Program-made: the position numbers and the translations under genes | Shown: piece by piece, positions 1 through 8,457 of the stretch | Numbering within the stretch: the stretch's first letter is position 1 | Layout: each line of letters begins with the position of its first letter | Notes under the pieces: generated by a model | The model's input: only the letters and a program-made list of their open reading frames with translations | What the model was told of the DNA's origin: nothing | Databases searched by the model: none | NCBI GenBank assembly: GCA_035395685.1 | Contig: DAOPBR010000009.1 | Coordinates: 1 to 64,000 of the forward strand | Length of the DNA: 64,000 nucleotides | Reading direction: 5' to 3' | Source of the DNA: JAKJGA01 sp029554345 | GTDB lineage: Bacteria > Spirochaetota > UBA4802 > JAFGJZ01

Positions 1-30
1 ACCTATATAATTAACGCACCTTATCATGGC

Positions 31-323
31 GCACCGGGCGACCGCAGCATCCGGCAGAGCCGGTGCGAGGAATTCGCCCGATAAGCCCCGCGCAGCGGTG
101 CCCTTTTCTTTCGTCCATTTCTTTTGGGCAACGCAAAAGAAATGGACAAACGGATTTTAAAGGTGCGGAGCACCTTTTGTGTTTTGCATAACACCATGCA
201 AACAGAGAAAAATAAGGCGCAGCCTTATGAGGTATGCCGGACTCCCAGGCATTACGCCAGCCTTTTAAAACAAGTCCGGTGACCGGACATATTTGATTAC
301 TTTCTTTTCTAAAAGAAAGTAAT
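31..323. repeat. Palindrome-dense GC-rich repeat element
   Basis: Nothing convincing is encoded in the first 389 bases. The stretch holds four inverted repeats: 31-37/60-66 (7 bp arms), 113-126/134-147 (14 bp perfect arms, 7 nt loop), 274-280/282-288 (7 bp arms) and 296-308/311-323 (13 bp perfect arms, 2 nt loop). The left half is visibly GC-rich while the rest of the window is AT-rich. Similar arrangements of hairpins built on a CTTTCTTTT-like core occur as dispersed non-coding repeats in various bacteria; that this is such an element is inference. A 112-codon leftward frame covers it but looks like a by-product. Confidence 0.6.
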
Positions 324-389
324 TGAAATAAACCAGAAACTTGTTGCATTTTTTTTATACATTTCCATTATTCTACCGGGGTATATAAG

Positions 390-1748
390 ATGGGAATCGT
401 TCAGATAATTGTTTTTTCTCTAACAGTCATACTTCTCGCAGGGTTTCTTCTCATTTTGAGGACGGTTCAGCTCCCCGGCAAAATCAAGAAGGCTGAAGAA
501 CTTTTCCGTATCGGAAATGAATCCGAAGCAAGTGAAATCGTCAAAAGAATCCTTGAACGGAAAAAGGACTACCCTCCGGCAAAATATCTCCGCGCGAGAC
601 TTCTTTTCAACCAAAAGCAGTATCTTCTTGCGATATCTGAATTTAATCAGATACTTCAACTGCCCGAATTCAGCAAATTCATACGCGAACTCGATATTCA
701 TGTCGCACTTGCCGAACTCTACAATCTCACTCATCAGTGGCAGAAAGAGGTTGAAGAATACAAAATGATTCTTTCGTTCGATCCCGAAAATATCGAAGCG
801 AATCACCGTGTAGGAATTACTCTTTACAAGCAGGGGCGTTTCCGTGATGCGAGAGACTCTCTGATGAAAGCGGTTGCCAAATCACCGAACCTCTTTGACT
901 GTTTTCTTCCTCTCGGAATAGCATGCTATAATCTAGGAGAATACACAAATTCCGAAGAATTTCTTCTCAAAGCCGCCGAAAGACCCCAGCAGGTCGGAAT
1001 TGAAGAAGGATATTATTTTTTAGGTCTCATTTACAAGGGCAAAAAGGATTACGACACCGCTGTTAGAATGTTCGAAAGCGCCCGCAAAGACAAAAAGCTT
1101 TATATCAAGAGCATGTACAAAATCGGCGAAATATATTACGATACCGACAATTTCGACAAGGCCATAGCTCTCCTTGAAGAAGGGCTCGGATCACTCAAAA
1201 CAAGAGATGAGGATTCCCTGTCTTACAGATATCTTCTTGCAGAATGCTACGAAATGGAGAACAAGGTTCAGGAAGCTGTTCATCACTGGGAAAAAATACA
1301 AAGCGAACACCCGAGCTTCAAGAATACTCCTATGAAGCTTGAAGAATACAAGGCAATCGTAAACGACGAAAGCATGAAAACCATTTTCTCCGCCACAACG
1401 GATGATCTTCAGCCTCTTCTTGCGGAAATTGTTTCAAGACTCAATTACAACATCATCAGCAAAACAATAATAAACTCGAGCCAGATTTATTTCAAAGCGT
1501 ATAACACAAAAAGAATCAATGAACCGCCGATTTTAATATTTTTCATAAGAACCACGCGCGAAATTTCAGAAAGCCAGATAAGCCGTTTTGCGGGTCTCGT
1601 TGCTGACGAAAAATGTAAAAACGGAATTTACATAACTACTTCAAAATACAGCCCTAAAGCCAAGAGCGCCGCGAACGCCAAAGGAATAGAGATACACGAC
1701 CGTGATCTTATTATTAAAACTCTTGGAAAGTATAAGACGAAGAATTAA
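390..1748 (+). CDS. Membrane-anchored TPR protein with Mrr-like C-terminal domain
   Basis: A 452-residue protein. Residues 3-24 form one hydrophobic anchor, residues about 35-310 are tetratricopeptide repeats, and residues about 340-447 resemble the Mrr/restriction-endonuclease-like fold. The C-terminal part has a core strand ILIFFIR (381-387), a helix ending SRFAGL and the strand-turn GIYITTSKYSPKA (412-424) typical of Mrr_cat domains. The usual catalytic Q-x-K is replaced by F-I-R at 385-387, so nuclease activity is doubtful. TPR proteins of this kind usually act as scaffolds. The ATG follows a weak GGGGT ribosome site. No operon partner: the next gene is convergent. Confidence 0.75.
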   Translation: MGIVQIIVFSLTVILLAGFLLILRTVQLPGKIKKAEELFRIGNESEASEIVKRILERKKDYPPAKYLRARLLFNQKQYLLAISEFNQILQLPEFSKFIRELDIHVALAELYNLTHQWQKEVEEYKMILSFDPENIEANHRVGITLYKQGRFRDARDSLMKAVAKSPNLFDCFLPLGIACYNLGEYTNSEEFLLKAAERPQQVGIEEGYYFLGLIYKGKKDYDTAVRMFESARKDKKLYIKSMYKIGEIYYDTDNFDKAIALLEEGLGSLKTRDEDSLSYRYLLAECYEMENKVQEAVHHWEKIQSEHPSFKNTPMKLEEYKAIVNDESMKTIFSATTDDLQPLLAEIVSRLNYNIISKTIINSSQIYFKAYNTKRINEPPILIFFIRTTREISESQISRFAGLVADEKCKNGIYITTSKYSPKAKSAANAKGIEIHDRDLIIKTLGKYKTKN

Positions 1749-1800
1749 TTCATTAACTTATAACAAGAATAAGGAAACATAGCGCAAAAGACAGAATCTC

Positions 1801-2661
1801 TCAAAGAATTATTTCCTTGCCTTCGCGCGCTCCGTAAACACGCAGACCGTTTCCGGCATGTTTTCTGGCCTCTTTCACCATTTTATCGATATCTTTATCA
1901 GTGTGAATTGGATCATGATGAAAAGCCGAAAGAGTCTTTACTCCGTATTCCGAACAGATTTTCACAACCTGATTGATTGAAGAATGTCCCCAGCCTATTT
2001 TTTTTGAATATTCTTCTTCAGAATACTGACAGTCTGCAATTACCATATCTGCATTTTTTATCAGATGACCGATGTTTTCCCAATTATACTGAGCCATGTC
2101 CTTATTCGGCAGAATTTCATTATCGGTAAGATATGCTAGAATCTTCCCTTCATGCACAAGCCTGAACCCAAGCGATAGACCTGGATGCAGCAAATGCGTA
2201 AAAAGAATATCAGTTTCGCCTATTCTGAACTGATTCTGCGTAAGTTCAAAAAAATTAACGTCTGCCGCAAGCTCATATATTGTAACGGGATGATATTCGC
2301 GGTGCATCTGAACCATTATAAGTTTTTCGAGAGTGTTAACAGTATGACCGCCGTAAAGATTTATCGTGTTTCCGGGAATGTATATATGAGGAAGAAATGG
2401 AAATCCCTGAATATGATCCCAATGCGTATGGCTTATCAGAATATTGATATTAATAGGCTTGTCGCCGAATTCTTTAAGCAAACTCATGCCGAGACCGCGT
2501 ATGCCCGTGCCGGCATCCAAAACAATGATTGAATCGCCGCATCTGACTTCAACACATGAGGTATTTCCGCCGTATTTATAGTATTCGGCTCCCGGAACGG
2601 CTATTGAGCCTCGTACTCCCCAGAACTTGACCTTCATTCCGTCATTGGTTTTTCCAAACAT
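1801..2661 (-). CDS. MBL-fold metal-dependent hydrolase
   Basis: A metallo-beta-lactamase-fold hydrolase of 286 residues. The metal-binding signature HTHWDH is at 78-83, with further ligand-like motifs LTDNE (178-182), DCQY (210-213), GWGHSS (223-228) and FHHDP (247-251). The family includes RNase Z-like, PhnP-like and class II cAMP phosphodiesterase-like enzymes; the substrate cannot be told from sequence. No signal peptide, so cytoplasmic. The ATG at 2637 (MKVKFWGVRG) matches the usual family N-terminus and may be the real start; both have only weak ribosome sites. Confidence 0.85.
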   Translation of the reverse strand: MFGKTNDGMKVKFWGVRGSIAVPGAEYYKYGGNTSCVEVRCGDSIIVLDAGTGIRGLGMSLLKEFGDKPININILISHTHWDHIQGFPFLPHIYIPGNTINLYGGHTVNTLEKLIMVQMHREYHPVTIYELAADVNFFELTQNQFRIGETDILFTHLLHPGLSLGFRLVHEGKILAYLTDNEILPNKDMAQYNWENIGHLIKNADMVIADCQYSEEEYSKKIGWGHSSINQVVKICSEYGVKTLSAFHHDPIHTDKDIDKMVKEARKHAGNGLRVYGAREGKEIIL

Positions 2662-2686
2662 ATGGATACCGCCCCGTCAGTTAAAA

Positions 2687-3199
2687 TCAGTAATAAACCA
2701 CGAGCCTTCCGTCCCGCTTCATTTTCTCAATTTTTCCGCCCGAGTCTATCTGGACAGACAGAATAAATTCCGCAAGCAGTTTTCCATTATTCGGTTCAAC
2801 TCTTTGAAAAAGTTTGTCATAATAAAAATATTCGAGTAACCCGCCCAAATTTGAAAATCCCCAGACAATTCCGTCACGGGTTTCGATTCTGTCTGCGGGA
2901 TATTCCTTTCCGTCGGCTTTATTGATAAATGAGACTCTAATTTCCGTTTTTTCAGCATCCAAGGATGGCATATTGAAAAAAAAACCGGCAGTATCTCCTT
3001 TAAAATATATAGCGTTAAATAGTGCTTTATAATCATTTTTCACATTTTGAATGCCGGAAAACTCTTCTCTGAAATCAAATTCCATTTCTGAAGATGTATT
3101 CCGTTCAAATGATTTCGGATCTGTACTGAAATAGATTTTATCAAATCGACTTGAGCACGAAAGAACACAAAGAAGAAAAATACTAATGGATAATTTCAA
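2687..3199 (-). CDS. Putative lipoprotein of unknown function
   Basis: A 170-residue protein with a signal peptide and lipobox (LLCVLSC, Cys15), so probably a membrane-anchored lipoprotein. The mature part is beta-rich, with no family I recognise. Its start overlaps the end of the upstream gene by 17 nt, so the two are probably co-translated and may work together. Confidence 0.65.
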   Translation of the reverse strand: MKLSISIFLLCVLSCSSRFDKIYFSTDPKSFERNTSSEMEFDFREEFSGIQNVKNDYKALFNAIYFKGDTAGFFFNMPSLDAEKTEIRVSFINKADGKEYPADRIETRDGIVWGFSNLGGLLEYFYYDKLFQRVEPNNGKLLAEFILSVQIDSGGKIEKMKRDGRLVVYY

Positions 3200-4100
3200 T
3201 TTTTTTCCAGCTGTTTAAAAGCAGATTGTCCTCTCCTGTAACCAGAGAATATCTGCCGATATATTCGTTAAATTTACTGATAAAGGATTCAGTAAAATAC
3301 ATTTTGCCGTCTTTTGAAATAAGACTTTCAGAAAAATTATCAGAATCAAATTCAAAATCCACTTCATTGTCCTTCATAAGTCTTATGAAAATAATTTCAA
3401 AAAAATCAACTGCTTCCTTTAGTTTATGGGCAAAAGGATCAAGCAAGGCAAACGCCGCTGTAAAATATGCATACCGTATAAACCGGAATATTCCCTGCGG
3501 TACGGGAAAAGTGAAATCTCCCAGAGAATCTGCTATAATTTTGTCATATATTTCAATGTCGACATCATCAAAAAGCGCATATGTAAAAAATCCCTCACTC
3601 TCACTCTTGTGCGACACTTCCTTAAATAGCGGTATTGTTTTGAATTCGCTGATGTCATCATCAGAAGAATAAACCGGCAAAAGATAAGATTTATAATAAA
3701 ATCTGTCTGTGCGGTAGGACGGATAATGAAAATTATCGCCCTTTTCTATCATGGAATCGGGATTCCCTGAAAACTTGAAATCAATTTTGAAAAGATGAAT
3801 AAAATCCAACTTTCTGCCCTTATATTTTTTTGCGAAATGGATATAAAGAGTCTCGGCAGCGGGTTTAGGGTCAAAAATAACCGAATAATTATCCAAAAAC
3901 TCGGGCAAAATGCCGCATATTCTTTCAGAAAGCACAATCTTCTGATCACGGCTCATTCCATTCACGGAAATGCGCGGAATTTCTATGCTGCTTTCAAATT
4001 TGTAAAATTCGTTCTTTCTCTCATTGAGAAGAACTTCTCCGGATACATTTACTTTATTATTTTGATTTGCCGTTATCAATCTGGATTTTTCCGCTGTCAA
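3183..4100 (-). CDS. Hypothetical protein, partner of downstream lipoprotein
   Basis: A 305-residue protein with no signal peptide and no transmembrane segment that I can see. It is rich in Phe, Tyr, Asp and Lys, and I do not recognise a domain. It is the first gene of a two-gene leftward unit with the lipoprotein at 2687-3199. The open frame runs in the same direction as its neighbour with normal codon use, which supports a real gene. Confidence 0.6.
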   Translation of the reverse strand: MTAEKSRLITANQNNKVNVSGEVLLNERKNEFYKFESSIEIPRISVNGMSRDQKIVLSERICGILPEFLDNYSVIFDPKPAAETLYIHFAKKYKGRKLDFIHLFKIDFKFSGNPDSMIEKGDNFHYPSYRTDRFYYKSYLLPVYSSDDDISEFKTIPLFKEVSHKSESEGFFTYALFDDVDIEIYDKIIADSLGDFTFPVPQGIFRFIRYAYFTAAFALLDPFAHKLKEAVDFFEIIFIRLMKDNEVDFEFDSDNFSESLISKDGKMYFTESFISKFNEYIGRYSLVTGEDNLLLNSWKKIEIIH

Positions 4101-4155
4101 TGATCACCTTCCGTTATTATTATCGATTTTAATCAAATATCTTCAAGACATTTTC

Positions 4156-4183
4156 TTGACTTAATTTCAAAATGAGTTAATAT
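4156..4183 (+). promoter_or_regulatory. Sigma70-type promoter for cheD
   Basis: TTGACT at 4156-4161 and TAATAT at 4178-4183 are separated by 16 nt, about 50 nt before the cheD start codon. It lies in the divergent gap between cheD and the leftward gene pair. Confidence 0.5.
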
Positions 4184-4234
4184 ACATTGAACTTAATGGC
4201 TTATGCCGAATTTTAAGATAAAAGAGCTTTAAAG

Positions 4235-4717
4235 ATGGCAAATGAACTCGTCAATGTGGGTGTCGCCCAGCTGAAGATCGGAACTTCTGAACAGATGCTG
4301 AGGACAATACTCGGAAGCTGCGTAGGAATATGCATCTATGACCGCAACAAAAAGATCGGCGGAATGGCTCACATCCTTCTGCCTGAAGCTTCAGGTTCTA
4401 GTCAGATAGAAAAATATGCCGATACTGCGATACCTGCACTAATAAATCTTCTGCTGAAGCAGGGATGCACAAAAGAATTTATGAGCGCGAAAATCGCGGG
4501 CGGCGCTTCGATGTTCAAATTCAAAATAAGCACAGCCCTTGGTCAAATCGGAGAAAGAAATATCGAAGTAACCAAAGATATTCTAAAAAAAGCCGGTATC
4601 GCTCTTCTTTGCGAAGATACCGGAGGAAGCACAGGAAGAGTAATCGACTTTTTCCTCAACGACGGCCACTTGAAAGTCAAAGCCGGCGGCGTTGAACAAA
4701 ATTACTATAAAGTATAG
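4235..4717 (+). CDS. cheD: Chemoreceptor glutamine deamidase CheD
   Basis: CheD deamidates specific glutamines in methyl-accepting chemotaxis receptors and in some bacteria interacts with CheC. The 160-residue length fits the family. The catalytic Cys lies in LGSCVG (Cys29) and the partner His in GGMAHILLP (His46), with the 17-residue spacing usual for CheD. AKIAGGASMF and the C-terminal TGG-STGR region are also typical. No cheC, receptor or other che gene is nearby. Instead an HDOD gene follows after 12 nt, so the pair is probably co-transcribed. Confidence 0.95.
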   Translation: MANELVNVGVAQLKIGTSEQMLRTILGSCVGICIYDRNKKIGGMAHILLPEASGSSQIEKYADTAIPALINLLLKQGCTKEFMSAKIAGGASMFKFKISTALGQIGERNIEVTKDILKKAGIALLCEDTGGSTGRVIDFFLNDGHLKVKAGGVEQNYYKV

Positions 4718-4729
4718 CGGAGTTATCCG

Positions 4730-5587
4730 ATGCAGGAACAGATAAAACAGCGTTTGGAAAATATAATCAGCACCATGACACAGCTTCCGTCAATTCCTGA
4801 TGTGGTAAGCCGTATTATCAACATGGTCAATGATCCCAATGTAGATTTCAAGGCAGTTGCCGAAGAAATCGCGAAAGATCAGTCTCTTACAACCAACATC
4901 CTGAAACTCTGCAACAGCGCTTATTTCAGCAAAGGAAAGGAAATTGTATCGGTTGACCGTGCAATCGTAACGTTGGGACTCAAAGAAATAAAAGATATTG
5001 TTGTTCTGGTTACATGCAGAAACGTACTCGATAAACCTATTCTCGGATATGACCTAGCTGCAGGCGAAATGTGGACTCACAACCTGACAGTGGCGATTCT
5101 CGCAAAAAAAATGGCAATGGATATCAAAAGAAAAGATTTAGCAGATATTGTTTTTACCGGCGGAATAATTCATGATGTAGGAAAAACAGTACTGGCGCTT
5201 TACGTCGCCAACACTTTCAAAGATATCATGAAAGTAACCCAGGAAAAAGCCGTTACATTCATTGATGCCGAAAAAGATGTAATGGGATTCAACCATCAGG
5301 ATATCGGACTTAAAATTCTGGAAAAATGGAAATTCCCGGATTCACTTAAAGCAGTTGTGGCATATCATCATAATCCGGAAAACTCACCGAAAGAATTCTA
5401 TAAGGCTGTTTCTATTGTTCATGTCGCTAATATAATAACCCTCATGGCAGGAGTCGGTATAGGCGGTGACGGACTTTATCACGCTTTAAATCCGGATGCA
5501 GTAAAAGAAACAGGAATCAGCGATGCCGATCTCGAGAAATACTATTCTATTGTGCCTGAAATAGTAAAACAGGCAAAACAGATATAG
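4730..5587 (+). CDS. HDOD-domain signalling protein
   Basis: A 285-residue single-domain HDOD protein, an HD-related output domain that mostly lacks phosphohydrolase activity and takes part in signalling and regulation. The N-terminal LPSIPDVVSRIINMVNDPN segment and LCNSAYFS are hallmarks. HDVGKT (near 150) and YHHNPENSP (near 219) keep HD-like residues. The start has an AGCGGAG ribosome site. It sits 12 nt after cheD, suggesting a role in chemotaxis or motility signalling, which is inference. Confidence 0.9.
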   Translation: MQEQIKQRLENIISTMTQLPSIPDVVSRIINMVNDPNVDFKAVAEEIAKDQSLTTNILKLCNSAYFSKGKEIVSVDRAIVTLGLKEIKDIVVLVTCRNVLDKPILGYDLAAGEMWTHNLTVAILAKKMAMDIKRKDLADIVFTGGIIHDVGKTVLALYVANTFKDIMKVTQEKAVTFIDAEKDVMGFNHQDIGLKILEKWKFPDSLKAVVAYHHNPENSPKEFYKAVSIVHVANIITLMAGVGIGGDGLYHALNPDAVKETGISDADLEKYYSIVPEIVKQAKQI

Positions 5588-5670
5588 CCGAATTAATTCC
5601 TTGCCAAAAAATAAGCCTTCTTTGAGTCTGAAAAGGCCGAAAGGCGGAATATTAGAGAAAGAGGTTTAAT

Positions 5671-6663
5671 ATGATTAGTTACAAAGAATTGGGTCTTTCA
5701 AACACAAAAGAGCTATTTCAGAAAGCAGTAAAAGGCGGATACGCAATACCGGCTTACAATTTCAACAACATGGAACAGATGCAGGCTATTATTCAGGCTT
5801 GTGTTGAGACAAAGTCACCTGTAATCCTTCAGGTTTCTTCAGGGGCAAGAAAATATGCCAACTCAACACTTCTCAGATACATGGCTCAGGGAGCAGTTCA
5901 GTATGCAAAAGAACTCGGATATGCCATTCCAATCGTTCTTCATCTTGACCATGGCGACACTTTCGAACTTTGCAAAGACTGTATCGACAACGGTTTTTCA
6001 TCCGTAATGATCGACGGTTCACATCACTCATACGAAGAAAACATTGCTCTTACGAAGAAAGTCGTTGAATACGCACACGCGCACGATGTTTCAGTTGAAG
6101 GAGAGCTCGGAGTACTTGCAGGAGTTGAAGACGAAGTATCATCTGCAGTATCTCATTACACAAAACCGGAAGAAGTTGAAGATTTCGTAAAAAAAACAGG
6201 TGTTGACTCACTTGCAATTTCAATAGGAACTTCTCACGGCGCGAATAAATTCAAGCCTGAACAGTGCACACGCAACACAGAAGGAATTCTTGTTCCTCCT
6301 CCGCTAAGATTCGACATTCTTGAAGAAATCGAAAAAAGAATACCTGGTTTTCCAATCGTTCTTCACGGTTCATCTTCTGTTCCGCAGGATCAGGTTAAAG
6401 TGATCAATCAGTACGGCGGAAAAATGGTTGATGCCATCGGAATTCCTGAAGACGAACTTAGAAAAGCCGCTAAATCTGCAGTTTGCAAAATCAATATCGA
6501 CTCTGACGGACGTCTTGCAATGACTGCCGCAATCAGAGAAGTTTTCGCAACAAAACCAAGCGAATTCGACCCAAGAAAATATCTCGGGCCTGCAAGAGAC
6601 GCTCTTAAAGATCTTTACAAAAAGAAAAATATTAACGTTCTCGGTTCTGCTAATCAGGCATAA
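5671..6663 (+). CDS. fba: Class II fructose-bisphosphate aldolase
   Basis: Zinc-dependent aldolase that reversibly splits fructose 1,6-bisphosphate into dihydroxyacetone phosphate and glyceraldehyde 3-phosphate in glycolysis/gluconeogenesis. The 330 residues include AYNFNNMEQ near the N-terminus, LHLDHGD with the catalytic Asp and a zinc His, SVMIDGSHHSYEEN, SIGTSHG and VLHGSSSVP, all typical. The start has an AGAGG ribosome site. Codon use looks more biased than its neighbours, as expected for a highly expressed enzyme. A terminator hairpin follows directly. Confidence 0.95.
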   Translation: MISYKELGLSNTKELFQKAVKGGYAIPAYNFNNMEQMQAIIQACVETKSPVILQVSSGARKYANSTLLRYMAQGAVQYAKELGYAIPIVLHLDHGDTFELCKDCIDNGFSSVMIDGSHHSYEENIALTKKVVEYAHAHDVSVEGELGVLAGVEDEVSSAVSHYTKPEEVEDFVKKTGVDSLAISIGTSHGANKFKPEQCTRNTEGILVPPPLRFDILEEIEKRIPGFPIVLHGSSSVPQDQVKVINQYGGKMVDAIGIPEDELRKAAKSAVCKINIDSDGRLAMTAAIREVFATKPSEFDPRKYLGPARDALKDLYKKKNINVLGSANQA

Positions 6664-6671
6664 GGAATTAA

Positions 6672-6699
6672 AGAAGCGGAGAAATCCGCTTCTCTTTTT
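6672..6699 (+). terminator. Rho-independent terminator of fba
   Basis: A 9 bp perfect stem (6672-6680/6685-6693) with a GAAA loop is followed by CTTTTT. It begins 8 nt after the fba stop codon. Confidence 0.85.
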
Positions 6700-6702
6700 A
6701 CC

Positions 6703-7644
6703 GTGTTCAAAAAAATAATTTACAGATACAGTCTAAGAAAAAGATATTCCGTAATTCTTGCGGATACAAAAAAGCATGTATATGAGTTGTCAGAAAAAAT
6801 CGGTGAACGCGCTCTCTCCAGCTACGACAATTTAAATGCCGCAGCAGACTATATTTCCGAAACATTTAAATCATTCGGCCTCAAAGTCTGCGAAGATATT
6901 TATGCTGTTGAAGGCAAAAATGTCAGAAACATCTATGCCGAAATACCCGGGACAAAAACAAAAGACATAATTTTAATCGGAGCGCATTACGATACTGTTG
7001 AAAACAGCCGGGGAGCAAATGACAACGCAAGCGGCATTTCAGCCCTTCTTGAAATCTGCAGGATGATGTCGGAGAAAAAACCGAAGAATACACTTCGTTT
7101 TACGGCTTTTACACTCGAAGAACCACCTTTTTTTTCTACGGATAAAATGGGAAGTTCAGTTCATATTTCAAACTGTGATAAATCCTGCAAAGATATAGCG
7201 CTAATGATTAACCTCGACATGCTTGGTTATGCCGGAATGTTCACAAAACAGAATTTCCCTGACGTTCATATGAAAGAAATTTATCCTTCTAGAGGAAATT
7301 TTCTTTCGATTGTTTCTCTTCCGTCATGCGTAAAGGCAGTCGATATCTGTGCAAAAATATTCAACCGTCATTCTCCAAAAAATATTATATCCGCTGCTTT
7401 ACCCGCATCATACGGCGGAGTTTCCGAATCAGATCATATTTCCTTTATCAGAAACGGAATTCCGGCTGTCATGTTCACAGATACCGGAATGCTCAGAAAT
7501 CCGAATTATCATTCGCCAAATGACAGCTCTGATACTATTAATTTCAAATTTTTATCCGAGAATGTTTATTCCATTTATAAGGTAATCAAGGAATTGTCAT
7601 ACAGAAACCTAAGACCTTTGAGGAAGAATCTTTTCAGGATCTAA
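6703..7644 (+). CDS. M28-family zinc aminopeptidase-like protein
   Basis: A 313-residue M28-type metallopeptidase, a family of aminopeptidases and carboxypeptidases with two zinc ions. Metal and catalytic residues are visible: GAHYDT (93-98), GANDNASG (104-111), LEE (138-140), NLDMLGY (170-176), SESDH and NYHSPND near the C-terminus. No signal peptide, so probably cytoplasmic. The start is GTG, only a few bases after the fba terminator and with no ribosome site, so translation start is uncertain. Its 3' end overlaps the convergent gene by 36 nt. Confidence 0.85.
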   Translation: MFKKIIYRYSLRKRYSVILADTKKHVYELSEKIGERALSSYDNLNAAADYISETFKSFGLKVCEDIYAVEGKNVRNIYAEIPGTKTKDIILIGAHYDTVENSRGANDNASGISALLEICRMMSEKKPKNTLRFTAFTLEEPPFFSTDKMGSSVHISNCDKSCKDIALMINLDMLGYAGMFTKQNFPDVHMKEIYPSRGNFLSIVSLPSCVKAVDICAKIFNRHSPKNIISAALPASYGGVSESDHISFIRNGIPAVMFTDTGMLRNPNYHSPNDSSDTINFKFLSENVYSIYKVIKELSYRNLRPLRKNLFRI

Positions 7645-8349
7645 CGGCTTGCCGCTCTTGCTTATCTGAAAATGGACACCGCCCGAATCCCTGTTTACTA
7701 CTCCTATTGCTTCACCTCTTCGTACAGAACTGCCCGGCTTCACTTCTACAGGTGTAATCATGGAATAAATACTCAAATAACGCCCGCCGTGAGAAACTAT
7801 AACATAGTTTCCATATCCGCGCATATAACCTATCTTTACGACTTTTCCGTCGCAGGCGCTGAAAACTTTGCTGCCGGGGTTCGATTTGATGAATATTCCG
7901 ATACCTTTTGAGATGTCGGATTCTTTGGTGACAGAAACTATTTTTTTTACAGGCCAGGAAAATTTAGAAGGTGAATTTTTATCAGAAATCTGCGCAGAAG
8001 TTTTACCGGAAATATTTTCATTATCACTGAGGGGAGTACTTTCGGAAAGCGACAATTGATATACCGGCAATTTAAGCTTCATTCCGGCTTTTATTACGGA
8101 ATTGGAGTTTAGACCATTGTTTTTGCCGATTTGCGCCGGACTTAAGCCGTACTTTCTGGAAATTGAATACAGTGTTTCTCCCTTTTTTACCGTATGAATT
8201 CTAAACTTGCTCTTTGACTGCACGGATTCTAATGTTGTGACATAATCAGCTGAATTCTTCTTAAACTGACCTGACCTGCCGTAAATAACGAGAGGAAGTA
8301 TGAGAAAAGCTGCAAAAAACCCTTTTTTCATACGCAAGTCAATGAGCAT
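7609..8349 (-). CDS. LysM protein with degenerate LytM (M23) domain
   Basis: A 246-residue exported protein. After a signal segment (about 7-25) comes one LysM domain (about 51-95), which binds peptidoglycan, and a C-terminal LytM/M23 fold (about 130-245). The zinc site of active M23 endopeptidases is missing: the expected H-x3-D region reads KGIGIFIKS and the terminal H-x-H reads G-V-H in GGVHFQI. This matches EnvC/NlpD-like proteins, which activate amidases rather than cut wall themselves. AAGGGTG upstream supports the start at 8349. An intact M23 enzyme lies at 16297. Confidence 0.85.
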   Translation of the reverse strand: MLIDLRMKKGFFAAFLILPLVIYGRSGQFKKNSADYVTTLESVQSKSKFRIHTVKKGETLYSISRKYGLSPAQIGKNNGLNSNSVIKAGMKLKLPVYQLSLSESTPLSDNENISGKTSAQISDKNSPSKFSWPVKKIVSVTKESDISKGIGIFIKSNPGSKVFSACDGKVVKIGYMRGYGNYVIVSHGGRYLSIYSMITPVEVKPGSSVRRGEAIGVVNRDSGGVHFQISKSGKPLDPEKILPQRS

Positions 8350-8457
8350 AAATCACCCTTTTCTATGTATCGGCTCGTCACGTATTAATAGTTAGCTAAA
8401 AAAAAATTGCTTGTATTTTTTTTTCACTGATTTTTCATTCCCTCAGGCGGGGATTAT

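Noticed and set aside
11..349. Leftward 112-codon reading frame across the palindromic region
   Set aside because: No ribosome site, it spans several perfect hairpins and its composition reflects the repeat.
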